64,000 nt of DNA from Macrotrachela quadricornifera (taxonomy: Eukaryota > Rotifera > Eurotatoria > Philodinida > Philodinidae), in contig JAJEKB010016749.1 of the NCBI GenBank assembly GCA_022393335.1, forward strand, positions 1-64,000. Reading direction: 5' to 3'. Shown piece by piece: positions 23,237 through 34,918 of the stretch (positions within the stretch are counted from its first letter, which is position 1; the number at the start of each line of letters is the position of its first letter). A model generated the notes under the pieces. That model searched no databases and had not been told where the DNA came from. It was given only the letters and a program-made list of their open reading frames with translations. Position numbers and translations under genes: made by a program.

Positions 23237-23614
23237 CTTGCGTTTACTATTCTTTGGAAACCACCAAATTGAACAAGCGCGAACATACATAGAAGAGCAT
23301 CTTAATGATGATGGTGACTTTATTGTGGAGATCGATAATTCCATTAGCGATATTATCCGTTGTACCACACAGATTCGGTACTCAAACGCGACTACGTACA
23401 AAGGATGGATTCAATACTCGTTAACTGATGATTCTTTTCAAGCATAGTTGTGCCAATGCAAAGCAGGTAGCCGAGTAGCTGGGTGTTGTGCTCAATTGCG
23501 GGTGTAATCTGGTATCTCCGTTACGCCCGTCACATCAAATTCACCCCATTATCTGGTAGCCAAAGAATTGTACAAGCGATAGCCGAAGTAGAAATCAGCA
23601 TAGATGATGATTAA
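23237..23614 (+). pseudogene. Decayed SWIM-type zinc-finger protein fragment
   Basis: The plus-strand frame reads RLLFFGNHQIEQARTYIEEH, then DDGDFIVEIDNS and a WIQYSLTDDS segment. An in-frame stop follows at about 23,446, then CQCKAGSRVAGCCA (CxC then CC, as in SWIM fingers). After another frame change comes WYLRYARHIKFTPLSGSQRI and the end IAEVEISIDDD before a stop at 23,612. SWIM fingers of this form accompany several eukaryotic DNA transposons. Stops and frame changes show that it is dead. It is probably the captured or remnant gene of the surrounding palindromic element. Confidence 0.55.
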
Positions 23615-24456
23615 TTTGCCAAATCGAAACTTGGTTTTGGACCGATATTTCTAATCACTATTTTACCCAACAGAATTTGCATCTATCCTTTATCTAAATC
23701 GTTCATGAAATACTTCAGCAACTACTGCACAATGTGCTAATTTGAAAATAGTTTGTACTACTTGCAACGCATCTTTCGAATTTGTAAAACTGAATTTTAC
23801 TCTTACATAAAACTAGAATTTAAAAAAGCGACTGCATGTGATGATCTAAACGTTTATTCCGCTACAAATGCTACGATACCAGAATGCGATAGATAAAGCT
23901 TCTATACTAAATATGAATTAGATAAGTTGATATTAGACTTGATGCAGAAAGAAGTCAAATATATTCAGTCAATAACCTTAAAAATATGTCTTATGTCGAG
24001 AATATATGGGCTCGCTTTTTATCCAGCCCAATATTTTTATGCATAAAGATTAGTGCATATTGTAGCGTATATATAAGCGCAATCTTGCTGAAAGTTTCGA
24101 GTCTGTTCTATGGCTCTTTGTGTAGAAAATAATATATCTCTAGAAACATACATTCTCCATGACCATAGGAAATATAACTTGTGGTTGAGTATTTCATCAA
24201 TACAATAAGGGACATTTTAATAATATAATGGCTATTTGATAGGAGAACAACACTCACATTATTCGTAAACATCATCATTCAAATCGGCTGTATAATGAAT
24301 AAGTTTCTGTATTTCCTATGTGACATAGGTGCTCATATCGTCATATATCAAATCGCTCCTTATAACTCATTCATTTCCTAGATCAAGCTTCAAATCTAAT
24401 ATGCAGATCTGTGTAATAACTTGTGCTCTTTTATTTGATATATATCAGAGCTACCC

Positions 24457-25876
24457 AGGTCAGTGATTCGAGCCATCTGAAACGATGCCGTTAACTGCCT
24501 AAAACGCTAAAGAAACGGCATGGTTAGTGCCTTAAACGGTGAAAAACGGTCATCGTTTTTACGCCGGTTTGCACCGTTCTTCCACCGTTTTACGTGAGCT
24601 CGGATTGAGGGCCGTTTTTTCGCCGGAACGTAAACGACCCTGTTTAAGGCCATTTCCGGTGAACAACGGCCAGTTATAAATAATTAAAATATTTTGAAAT
24701 ACAAACAATACTTACGATTCCTGACCGGTAATAAGACGAACCTAAATAAATAGACAAAAATTACCTGAAATAATAAAAATACCTACTACTTAATTTAATC
24801 ATTCGATTTCATCTAAAATGAAAAAAAAATTGTTTTATCTTAAATAAATAACATACTTACTATTTAATGTGATAAGTCGATTTGATTTACAATAAAAAAA
24901 AATTATTTTATTTTAAATAAATAAAATACTTGCTATTGAAGGTGATAATTCAATTTCGTGTAAAATAAAAAAAAATTATTTTATTCTAAATAAATAAAAT
25001 ACTTCCTATTTAATATGATAATTCAATTTGATCTAAAATAGAAAAAAAAATTTTTTCATCCTCAATAAATAAAATACTTGCTATTCAATTTGATAATTGA
25101 ACTTGATCTAAAATTAAAAAAAATTATTTTCGTAATGATCGTCGGTAACGTCCGTTTTCAACGTTCAAAAGTCTTTTTTTCCTAAAAGAAGGGGTGAGAT
25201 CAAAACTGTATTTGAGCACACCGCTTCCTAAAAAAATTGGATACTAAAGAACAGGACCTCTTCTGGAAGTATATGGGACTTTTTTACGAGGAAAACGACG
25301 AAAGAAGAGCATGCTAAAAGTATATTTTTCGTCATTGCTTGATAATCGAGATTATATTGATCATCGCACAATATGAAATAGACATTGATTCAAAGGATAT
25401 GTGTGATGTCGTTAAATGTGTCGCAATAGGAACGTTCGATCGATGTATAAAATAGTCGAAAAAATTCGATTAGAGATGCACATTAATAATAAATAAAATA
25501 AAAGAAAGATACAAAATGCACCTCGAGAGCAAGAAAGTGCTTCATAGATACATTCCAAGATAGTGCTCTTATAATATTATACAAAAATTAACAGGAGATG
25601 TTGCTAATATATCATCTGACAATGTCGACTCACGCGTTCAAGTATCTTTTATAATTCGATGTGATAATGCTGTAAAACGGCAGAAAAACGATAGTCGTAA
25701 CGGTAGTCGTACGACAATCGTTTCCGGTAACACCGAAATGGTCATCTTAAACGACGTCGTTTATGATCATATTTCACCGTTTTACAGTGCTTCGTAAACG
25801 ATCATCGTAACAGCAGCCGTGTTTCGCCGTTTTGCACTGTTTAAGGTCGTTTACGGCGTCGTTTTCTTTCACATGA
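24457..25876. mobile_element. Nested element with aaacgg-rich ends and 73-bp array
   Basis: About 1.42 kb inserted in the right arm of the larger palindrome. The first roughly 220 bp and last roughly 220 bp are rich in aaacgg/ccgttt motifs in both orientations, richer in G+C than the middle. Inside, 24,840-25,130 is a tandem array with about 73-bp period (taaataaataaaatacttgc repeated). No reading frame is seen. Its insertion is proven by the intact junction in the opposite arm. Confidence 0.65.
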
Positions 25877-26052
25877 GTAGATCTGTAGCGAGCCAGATTT
25901 ATGCACTTATACAGCGGGGTCCTTTACAAACTTGACAATATTAATAATTATCTTCATAAGATTTTTTCAATTTATCGCAATAAGATATTACATGTTTCAA
26001 TTGTGATATGCATGTCATTCAAGAAGAAAAATAATTCGATAAAAACGAATAA

Positions 26053-26147
26053 AGGAGGGAGGACAGTTTGTCCACGAAACGGTCCTAAATGATTGTCCTC
26101 ACGCGAGGATAATCATTTAGTGTCGTTTCATGGGCAAACTGGCTCCC
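26053..26147. repeat. Strong hairpin / short inverted repeat
   Basis: Two arms of about 42 bp are near-perfect complements around a loop of about 4 bases at acgc. The inner part reads cctaaatgattgtcctc and its complement; the outer part reads agtttgtccacgaaac. It may be a tiny MITE. Confidence 0.7.
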
Positions 26148-26149
26148 CT

Positions 26150-27521
26150 TTTTATAGGAGGCTCTTTAATGTATGTTTTGCAATATTAGTATGTATTCAT
26201 GATGGATAAGTTAATCATAATTGATTACATTGAGTTTGAGAAAAAGACTGAAAGCAGGTATTCATTCAATCGTCTTTCACATTGATTCTGTAATTACGTT
26301 TGTTGCATTGTCAGTATTGTTTATCATAGATATAACTTTGAAATAATCGTTATCTAAATGGAATGTATGAATAAGTTACTTTCTAAATTTTTTAACTTTA
26401 GTACATTTTAGAAGAAAACATGGATTAATTAATACATTCAACACGATGTAGCCCACCACTGGGCTACGCTATAGTTTAACGAGAAACTGTATATAAAAGT
26501 ATTTTCTTTTGCTTCTTTCTTAAAAAGGATGCTAAATATAAGGAGTCAACGGTGCTGCTTTTAGTACTTTATTTGAGTTCTTTCCTGCCGTACGGCTGTC
26601 TTCTCTTGACTGTTGGGTTCGTCCCTTTGCATAGCAGCCAATACATCATCTGCCGACATTGCGTGCAGATCCTTTCTTTTCTTCGAACTTGTGATCTATA
26701 CCGCCGGTTATTTTTGAAAACAGAACATCGTAATTGCTTATATTCAATCGGCTGAGTGTTTTTAAAGTCTGTTAAAACTAAAATTGGTTTCAATCTCGAG
26801 ATAATTTTTTTATTAAAGAGGGCGCTGCAAAAAATTTAATACATAAAATATATGAAAAATCGGTTTCTTTCTCAGTAAATATGAATTTTATTCGTTAAAA
26901 CATTGCAATTCAGATAGAGAAAGGCCTCTGTAAGCGCTTACAATGAGACTAGAGAGTTTAAAACCTACCATCGGTAAATCGTCAGTATATCGGAATTACC
27001 AAGAATAAATGTGCGACATGGATTATATAAGATATTTGAATTTTTCCTTTAGAAAAATTAAATATATGAAGTTGATATTATAATTTCAGAAAGATTTCAA
27101 GTTTTTCTAGATAATATCCAGTTAAAATCAAAATGTTATTTGTTCCTAAGAAAATTTTAAATTCTCTCAAACTTTAATTTCTTCTGCAATATACATATTC
27201 TGAAATGTAATCTCACTACCAACTTTATCTATACCTCTTTTATTTATCTACATGTGACAATAATATGTTTCGATTCATTGATTTATTTTCATATGATAAG
27301 CAATAAAAGTAATAGTTGAAAAAGCTAGGAGAAAAAAGAATACACCACACCTTTCAACTGCTACTAGTTAAGAGAAAGAAAAGGTAATGCTGAGTCATAT
27401 ATCAACCTAATCATGCATAAAATCACCAGTGAAAAAATATGGCTGTACGATATATGACTGAATGTACAGGTATGTTTCTCGCTAATACAATCCTTCAGTT
27501 ATATATTAATATTTTATTATA
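26150..27521. other. Intergenic sequence, no supported gene
   Basis: Contains short frames on both strands at 26,552-26,793, none with recognisable domains, and a short palindrome near 26,452-26,466 (agcccaccactgggct). No gene is supported. Confidence 0.4.
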
Positions 27522-27935
27522 TACAGGGTGAGCTGTAAGTAACTTTACAATTAAAAATTTTCAATGTTTCTATTACGACTCAAGCAAATGTGCTCATTTT
27601 TTAATCAATGATAGATTCATATTTCTGAAGACATGTCTAGAGAAATTCTTTATTAAGCATCACTATTGATCTCAATAAAAAAAAATTTTACTTTTTCAGA
27701 AGTTTGAACAAAATCATACATAGAGTGGCGCAAAAGTCATTTCGCCGAAAAAACCTATTGAATATTTCCACTACGATTCGAATAAATGGATTGATTTTTC
27801 AATCTGTGATAGAAACACATTCAAGGTTTATATTCATAAAGATATGCTTGAGAGATTCTTTGTCAAGTGCATTTTTTTTCCAATCTGTAAAAAAGTAAAT
27901 TTTTTATCGTAAAGATATTTATGATTCACCCTGTA
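27522..27935. mobile_element. MITE with cagggtga ends and TA flanks
   Basis: Begins tacagggtga and ends tcaccctgta, so the 8-bp termini are inverted and both are bounded by TA. Internally two diverged copies of a roughly 140-bp segment occur in the same direction (block tttttcaatc..tgatagaaacac). The size of about 414 bp and TA flanks fit a Tc1/mariner-type non-autonomous element. Confidence 0.65.
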
Positions 27936-28219
27936 CAATTTCAATAATAACAGTTTTTTATTTGTATTTTAGCATTCATGTATTTTTGCGTAATATTAAA
28001 ATTCAACGTTCGATTAACTACGCATTAAATCAAATTTCCAACTATTATTCAAGGATTGTTTTTGACTCGTTATAAAAGGACATAAATAATAAGGTGAATA
28101 ATAACCTAGATCAATCTATACCCTTCAAACACATGTTACTTTATACATTAACAAGTGATTCGCATTAAGCGATTATACAGGTATCAATAGAATAAAGCAC
28201 ATTTTTCGGTTTCAAATAT

Positions 28220-29028
28220 ATAGTATGTAAAAAATTATTTCGACACACACGATTTTTCTCAATAATTCCTTTATTTTTTGTGAAAACCTATTGAATTATA
28301 CATCATTTGATCGAGAAAAAAAAACTGAATTAAATGATATACTTTATTTTTCAAAAACTTCAAAAACAAAGATCATTCATTACTAATTATAATCTGATTT
28401 TATCATAGGCCTCTCATTAATCTCGATTTTTCATGAGAAAAATCGCATCGAATATTTTTTGTTTCTGTTCTGTTATAAACTATATATGACGTATAATCGT
28501 CCCATAAATAGCTTGATGTTCGTATCATGTATAATTTACGACAGAACAAAGGAAAAAAATGTTCTTATCGTACTAACTAATACACTTTAATATATAGGGT
28601 CTGAACTACTTTAAGAAAAGTAGGAATCGTATAATCAAGCATATCATTTTGTAGAAAATTAAATTCTCTACAAGACTATGTTTTAAAAAAGTATTCAGTA
28701 TAGTTTTTCTTTTGAAAAATCGTGATTAATGAAAGGTCAATACAAAAAAAATATATAATAATTAAGACTTTTTTTTTCTGAATACTTTTAAAAATAAGAG
28801 ACAATATTCGATTCAGTTTTGTTTTCCCTATCGAATGATACATTTTGAGTTGAGCTTTAATTTTTTGAAAATTGAAATTTCAAGGTATTCGAGAGATTTC
28901 TAAGATTTACCAACATGTAGAGAGATATTTTCTCTATCGAATAAGGTATAATTCAATAGATTTTGACGAAGAATAAAGGAATTATTGAGAAAAATAGTAC
29001 TTGTCAAAATAATTCTTTTACATACTGT
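28220..29028. mobile_element. Foldback element with arms of 230-310 bp
   Basis: The left arm (28,220 to about 28,450) and right arm (about 28,713-29,028) are reverse complements with moderate divergence. The shared end is agtatgtaaaa, and the shared block ttctcaataattcctttatt is perfect. The spacer has no gene. Confidence 0.7.
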
Positions 29029-29087
29029 AGATGTTAATCTTCTTTTGAAAAGGTTTTTATCAAACTGTGTATCATTGCGTTTCCTAA

Positions 29088-29352
29088 TATTGGGTTGGTA
29101 AGAAATTTTTTGCGTTGTCCCTTAAATTGTATAAAAAATTTGCAAAACATCAGCAAGTTTTCATATTTAGGATATATAACGAAAATACAAATATCTTGCA
29201 ATTAATGACAAAACTATTAGTAAAGAAACTAGTTTCGGATTAGAAATAGAGCTTTCTCGCAGGAGATTCCGAATGCTTTTATTTCATGAATTTTGTTTGG
29301 GTCGCAGAGTGACGAAAATAGCAAGCAATCTTGAGGGGGTAAATGTGAAGGT
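29088..29352 (+). pseudogene. Mariner 5' fragment
   Basis: Begins tattgggttggtaagaaa, a typical mariner terminal sequence. Beyond an untranslated stretch, a frame from about 29,261 reads RFRMLLFHEFCLGRRVTKIA, then SNLEGVN. That matches the start of the mariner transposase N-terminal domain (an aromatic-rich helix, then the GRR/KA helix). The rest of the transposase and the 3' inverted repeat are absent. The terminus differs from that of the mariner at 18.4 kb, so this is another subfamily. Confidence 0.65.
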
Positions 29353-30766
29353 GTGTGTATATATTGTAGACTTTATTCTCGAAGAAAAAGTCTACTTTAT
29401 ATAACAAAACGAATTCTCATCCACAAACGAAAAAAAGAATACTGCATACATATATATGTAAGAAACAAGAAGGAAAAAATATGATATATCATCACATTTT
29501 GGACCTCAGGAGTTTTATGAACGAGGATTCTTTTCTCTTCTAGAGAGTTAGCGATAAATCATAGATAGTAATAGAGTATACACTATTAAAACTTAGTTGT
29601 ATTTTTGTAGTTAAAAAAATAAAAAGAATTCTTACTAGCCAAATATTATCGGTGAGTAATCCTCTAAAAAAACAATATTAGTCAGATCCAATGATTCCTT
29701 CACACTTATAATCAATCTCAGTTATTTTGTTCATGTAACTTTGTATCTCACTTTAGTCTAGGTAGTGATTTCACAAAAAATAAGTAAATAATTTCAAAAA
29801 GCGACAATACTAAAACGACTATGGGAAGTTAAAGAGGTAAGAGGCGTAAGCCCAACTCAACAAATTAGACAGTAAGATCTATTAAGGATTCTTTCACATT
29901 TACATAAGATGCTAGAGTAAGATAGCGTATGTTTAAACAAGATCATACGAAAAACCATATGTAAAATCGTCGTTCATCAGAACTGACAATAAGATGCGCA
30001 TAGAATTCAATCATATGAACTTAGATGATCATGCAGGATTGTTCTGTTGAACCTATCTATATCTTGTCATGCTTCTAACCTTCCTCTCTCTATATCACAA
30101 GATCCCATATATATGGATACCTCCTGATGAAGAATTTTAAAAAGCATAGTACAAAACCTTCTTTAATTCGTATTTCCTCTATTAAAATACGCTTAATTTT
30201 CATGGTTTTGTACTGAAGCCTTTAAAAGACTGAGGTCAGCATTATTTATAGACTTTTCAAACATAAAAACCTGTTCTAAACTCTTCAATTTAGATTTTCA
30301 GACTATTATAAGCGTAGAGTGTTTTGAGGAAAAAAGTCTTTTCTCTTGATCATGTCTTTCATCCATTTAGTTTTGATCATTAGGAACCAAAAACGACCTC
30401 TTACACGAACTTGTGTTTGATTAGACAATAGTAATTTCTAAAAGGCTTAAGTTTCGACTTTCTTGTATTATCTTCATAGAATTCACATTTGTCTTTATTT
30501 ATCTTTTCTGCTCATCTATAAAAAGCATTGTAAACGACCTAACATTTTTAGCAATATCAAATTCAGTATGAAATAAGTTTCTTATTGAGATTTTTTGATA
30601 ATTCATCTATGTTTTCATTTCATTTAGAGTTGAAATCTTAGTCTGACGCTTATTCGTCCAGAAACAGTAATAGCTCAACATCGATATCGATCTCGTTGTA
30701 CCTATTGTTACTATTAGCGGATTTTTCTACGAACTTTTCATCTTCAAATCAAGTTTGGCCTTCACA
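29353..30766. other. Intergenic sequence, nothing recognised
   Basis: A+T-rich region upstream of the Rel-type gene. No defined promoter element could be supported. Confidence 0.35.
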
Positions 30767-32627
30767 ATGGCTCAGTCAAGTCAACAACTTCGAATCATTG
30801 CAGAACCCAAAGCATTCTTTCGTGAACGATATGGAAGTGAATTTAATAGACCCGGAAATCGAGTTCAACGTTATATTCGTGCTGAGAAAAATCAATTGCA
30901 TCTTGAGTATCCAACTATAGAGGTAAAAAAATCAATATTAATGTCAATTTCTATTAAAGTTGTTTATTATTATGCCCATGATTTATTTCTGAGAAGATCA
31001 AACATTTTCCATTTTATAATCTAATCGTTTCAAAGGGTGTTTTACTATAGAAGTCGTAAAGTACACTGAAAAAGTTTTCTATCAGATTTTGTAGAGTTGT
31101 TTCCATTGATTATCAGCTATTTTAGATGTGTAATATTTTGATTACAGGATAATCATTTCTAAAAGGAATCTAAAAGTTTATTTGACAAAATGATCAGTGG
31201 AAACAGCTCTACAAAGTCTGAAAGAAAACGTTTTCAGTGTACTTTTCGTTTTTTATAGTAAAGCACACCTGAAACGATTAGGTCATAAAATGGAAAATGT
31301 TTGATCTTCTCAGAAATAAATCATGGATCTACTAGCGGAACTTTCCTCATTAGCGTAAACTGCTACTCAACAATTTCTTGCTATATTTTAAAATAGATGC
31401 GTAGCGTCTTAAACATAGAAAAATATTCTCTTTTTTTCTACATTAGATACCTGAAGAATGGTATGATGCCACTGATAATCTCTACATTCGTGTGGCTTCT
31501 GTCACTGTGCCGAATGAGGCTATATCTACCACATGTGTACATCCATATCCAATTGATACTGATGATTCTAATGTTCATAAAGACCCCATTAACAATGCTC
31601 TGTACTTTCCAATCACAAATGATAATGTCATGGATGGTCAAAAAAAGTATCAAAAAAATGATATGTATGCTTTGTCGTTATTATTTTTATTTGTTCTTCA
31701 GATTTCTTCTTACGCGTAAAAAGTTAATACAAAAAGAACTCAAATTAGTTGAACCTTTACGTATTGTCGATTCTAGTAAGAAAATAATAAATACTAATAA
31801 AATTATTTTGTTTTCTTCTCGTTTAAAAGATCGAAGACATATTTGTCATAAGATGAATGAATCGCGCAGTAAACAATTAATCAAAAGATATAAATTGTGG
31901 AAATCACAACTTGTCTTTTCTCGAGCTGAATACATTGATAATCAAACATTTCTTCAATTTCCTGACACTTCAGTATTATCACAAGTTATGTGCGATGAAA
32001 CTAGTCACGAACATGGTAAGTGTATAAAAAACAGCTGTATTTATCTCTGTGACATTTTCTTTTTCCAACAAAGATACTGATGATCCAATCATTATGACAA
32101 ACGATCATGACGAAAGATTGGTCATATGTGCACCACAAAAAGGTGCATGGACAGGTGGTGATAACATTTTAATGGTTCTTACGAAATTAGATCGCAGAAA
32201 AGGTATTTTGGATTTTATTATTTTCTTTCGATATTTTTTCTGTTGTTGTTGTTATTAAAGCACTTCGTATATATTTCGATTATGCGGAATTAAATCAGAA
32301 AAAAAATATTCAATATGAACTGATTGATACAAAGACAATTGTCTTTCAAACACCACCATGTTTACTGGCTCCAGATGGGCAAGATCGGACTGTTTCAATC
32401 GTTGCTATGCAAAATGAAAAGATTATTGCAAAAATCAATTTTCTTTATCTGCAATGTAAGTGTAACATTCTTATTCGAATCAAATTCACTCTTTTTGTTT
32501 AGCAAACATCTCACCAACAACGAATGTATTCTCATGTAGTCGCTCACATGTATCTTCTGATGTCGGTGATTTGAATACAAACAACAAACGACCTCGTCCA
32601 AATTTTGAAGATTTGTTCGAGGACTAA
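30767..32627 (+). CDS. Rel-homology / IPT-domain transcription factor, six exons
   Basis: Predicted DNA-binding transcription factor of the NF-kappaB/NFAT superfamily. Exons: 30,767-30,922; 31,447-31,646; 31,702-32,015; 32,074-32,202; 32,261-32,455; 32,503-32,627. All introns are GT-AG, phases agree, and the product is 372 residues. The N-terminus (LRIIAEPKAFFRERYGSE, residues about 7-24) matches the DNA-contacting start of a Rel homology domain. A WYDATDNLYIRVASVTV strand segment follows, then KFLLTRKKLIQKEL late in the first subdomain. The second half has an IPT/immunoglobulin-like pattern: WTGGDNILMVLTKLDRR, then TIVFQTPPCL. There are no ankyrin repeats or transactivation domain, so it is short. 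The start was chosen as the first ATG, directly before the domain. Intron 1 (524 bp) holds a foldback repeat; the others are 55-58 bp except for one of 47 bp. Which Rel subfamily it belongs to is uncertain. Confidence 0.7.
30977..31325. repeat. Foldback repeat inside intron 1 of the Rel-type gene
   Basis: Arms of about 130-150 bp at the two ends are near-perfect complements, with ends catgatttatttctgagaag and its complement. It fills most of the only long intron of the gene, so the intron was probably lengthened by the insertion. It would form a strong hairpin in the pre-mRNA. Confidence 0.75.
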
Positions 32628-33399
32628 AAATTTTATTAAAAAAATTCTTATTTAATTCGGATTATAATATAAATTATGTGATAATTTATTTTAGAATATA
32701 TATATATATATATATCAATCTTAGATACTGTTTAAATGCATACTTTTCTTAAGAAATGAAACGAAATAGAAGAAGTTACACTTGCAGATAAAAGTGAGAT
32801 AAACAGCATAAAAAGAACTTTTTTTTTATTGTGAACCTACGATAAATTAGGCTTGAAAAATGATTATCATAACTCTCTATACATCAACGTATCGAACTAA
32901 TTAAACTATAAAAATTCGACATCTATCCAACGAATGAATGAGTCGAAAGTTTGTAAGATAAAAAGAAGTGTTTGTTCATTTTTGGCTTGCATGAAAATAA
33001 TTTATGGAAATCAAAAAGTAAGAATTAACACAAAATTTTTATGATGTTTTCTCATATGAACTTACAAACTCTTTAACTATTTTAGTTGAGCAGAATGAAA
33101 AACTTCTTAAAAGAGCAAAAGTTGGTTTGGACAGCGAACAAATAATCTTTACTACGAAGGCGCCAAACCATCATAAGGTGTGACGATATCATGTTTGTAA
33201 TGGAGCAATCTAATATGAAAACAAATTCAATCCATTGCAGTTGACTATTGCTATTCAACAATTAACTTCGATATCATTAGATTTGTAAATGTGTGTGCTT
33301 TCTAAAATATGAATAGCTAGGATATAGAGATTAATTTCTGACAAATTTTGTGTTCTATATCAAGAGGGGACACTCGTCATAACTTTGAACAATAACTAA
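32628..33399. other. Intergenic sequence, nothing recognised
   Basis: Downstream of the Rel-type gene; includes a (ta)n microsatellite at about 32,698-32,714. No gene is seen. Confidence 0.4.
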
Positions 33400-34485
33400 A
33401 GGGTGAGCCACAAGAGTCTTGGTCGCTCTTAAAAAAATTGCTCATTCTCTCTTATAATGAAACCTATAATGCTCAAAATTGGATCTATCAACTACTATAA
33501 CAAGACGAATATTACCCTGAATTTTCAGGCCTATGGCCTTTATTAGAGAGGAGATACACAATTTTGCAGTTGTCTAATATATGTTTTGTTAGAATGCGAG
33601 CTGATGATTATGAAAAAATTATTTTGGGCTTTTCAAAATGGTTTTCAGCTCGGGAATATTTTAAATTTTGAAATATACCATTGTTTTCGCGAAACGTATC
33701 ACTTTTTAACCCTTCGTTGCCCATGCGAAAAAAATTTCGTGGAATACCACGCAAGGACATTTTTGTCCATAATTATAAATCATCAAAGATTCAGCTCTAC
33801 TCAACTTTATTATTTATATTTTAATTAATCTGACATATTAGAATTCTCGCCACACATTTCACACACATATATTCCGCATTTATAGCATTTGGTGCTAATT
33901 CTGCTAGCTTTTTCTTTACATGCATAATCGAAAGCTTTATCATAACAAATTTTGCAGAACAGAAAGAGATGTATGAAAGAGAAAGATATACTATGCAATA
34001 ATAGTGTCTACAACATCTGTACGATATAATAGACGAGAATACAGAAAAAAAAAGATATAAAGATGAGTAATATTATCATATGAATTTTTTTCATGTACAA
34101 AAAAAACGTTGACTTTTTCACGAGAAAGTGAAAATTTATTGAAAAGGGGATATTCAGCAGATGATAGACCTATAAAAATTTACATTCTAAAAATTTGATA
34201 TCGATTAGTTCAGGTCTTCATCGAAAATTAAGCATTTTACACACGTATGGACGAAAATGTCCATGCACGGGCAACGAAGGGTTAATATATGAAAAAGTTT
34301 TCATGGCCACTTCTTTTCTTAGCTTAGAAAACTAGTTTTTTCAAGTGGAGAGTGGTATTTTGTAAAATCTAAAATAAATTTTTCATAATCAATAGCTCGC
34401 GCTCTAACAAAACATATGTAAGAAAATTGCAAAAACCTGTTCACTGTAATTTTCCATTGCATACACGACTGTCGGCTCACTCTTG
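33400..34485. mobile_element. Outer inverted-repeat element around a piggyBac-type MITE
   Basis: The ends gggtgagcc (33,400) and ggctcactc (to about 34,485) are inverted. Further in, a block at about 33,570-33,650 (tatgttttgttagaatgcga with diverged continuation) matches the complement of 34,350-34,420. The middle is occupied by the TTAA element at 33,706-34,285. No coding sequence is present. Confidence 0.55.
33706..34285. mobile_element. piggyBac-type MITE
   Basis: Starts ttaacccttcgttgccc and ends gggcaacgaagggttaa: inverted termini beginning CCC, flanked on both sides by TTAA, the signature of piggyBac transposition. A second inverted block (gacatttttgtccat / atggacgaaaatgtcc) lies just inside. 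At about 570 bp there is no room for a transposase and none is seen. Confidence 0.85.
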
Positions 34486-34612
34486 ATATTTTTTTAATTT
34501 ATTTTAGACTAATATTCATCATATATAAATTATAGAAGGGTAAGTATTCTGTATTTGCAGAAGAGGGAATGGCAAGATGGATTATTTTGCATCTGTTTGG
34601 TTAGAAACGACC

Positions 34613-34770
34613 GTATATAAAGGTCATATTTGTCGACCTAGGCAAAAATTTAAACTATCTTCGAAATATGAGAGCTTTATTATTGTTAATCAATGTCATT
34701 ACATTAATTGATAAATTCCATAGAACATCACGATTTAATTCAAATGTGTGTCAGATACGGATTAGTCGGT
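34613..34770 (+). other. Possible orphan 5' exon with TATA-like box
   Basis: A TATA-like sequence (gtatataaagg, about 34,613) lies about 50 bp upstream of an ATG at 34,667. That ATG opens a 33-codon frame with a hydrophobic start (MRALLLLINVITLID), like a signal peptide. The frame ends before 34,775; a gt-rich site near 34,768 could be a donor. It may be a decayed or alternative first exon of a secreted protein, possibly related to the downstream hydrolase. Chance cannot be excluded. Confidence 0.25.
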
Positions 34771-34918
34771 GAGAAGATTTATTTTACTTGATAATAATTT
34801 TCTAAACAGATTTTTGTGACAGCTGCTGTTTTCTCATCATATTAAAGGCACAATCATCATTGTATATTATCGATTCAGATAGTAGTCTCATCGTCATAAA
34901 CATCAACTTGTATTTATA

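Larger units (their letters stand above)
22521..25930. mobile_element. Long-arm palindromic transposon, interrupted in its right arm
   Basis: The left arm (22,521 to about 23,149) matches, in reverse complement, the right arm at about 23,873-24,456, which resumes at 25,877-25,930. The arms of roughly 630 bp are highly similar. The centre (23,237-23,614) holds a decayed SWIM-type reading frame. The gap in the right arm is a separate element (24,457-25,876); the left arm gives the uninterrupted version of that junction. No complete transposase is present. Confidence 0.75.
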
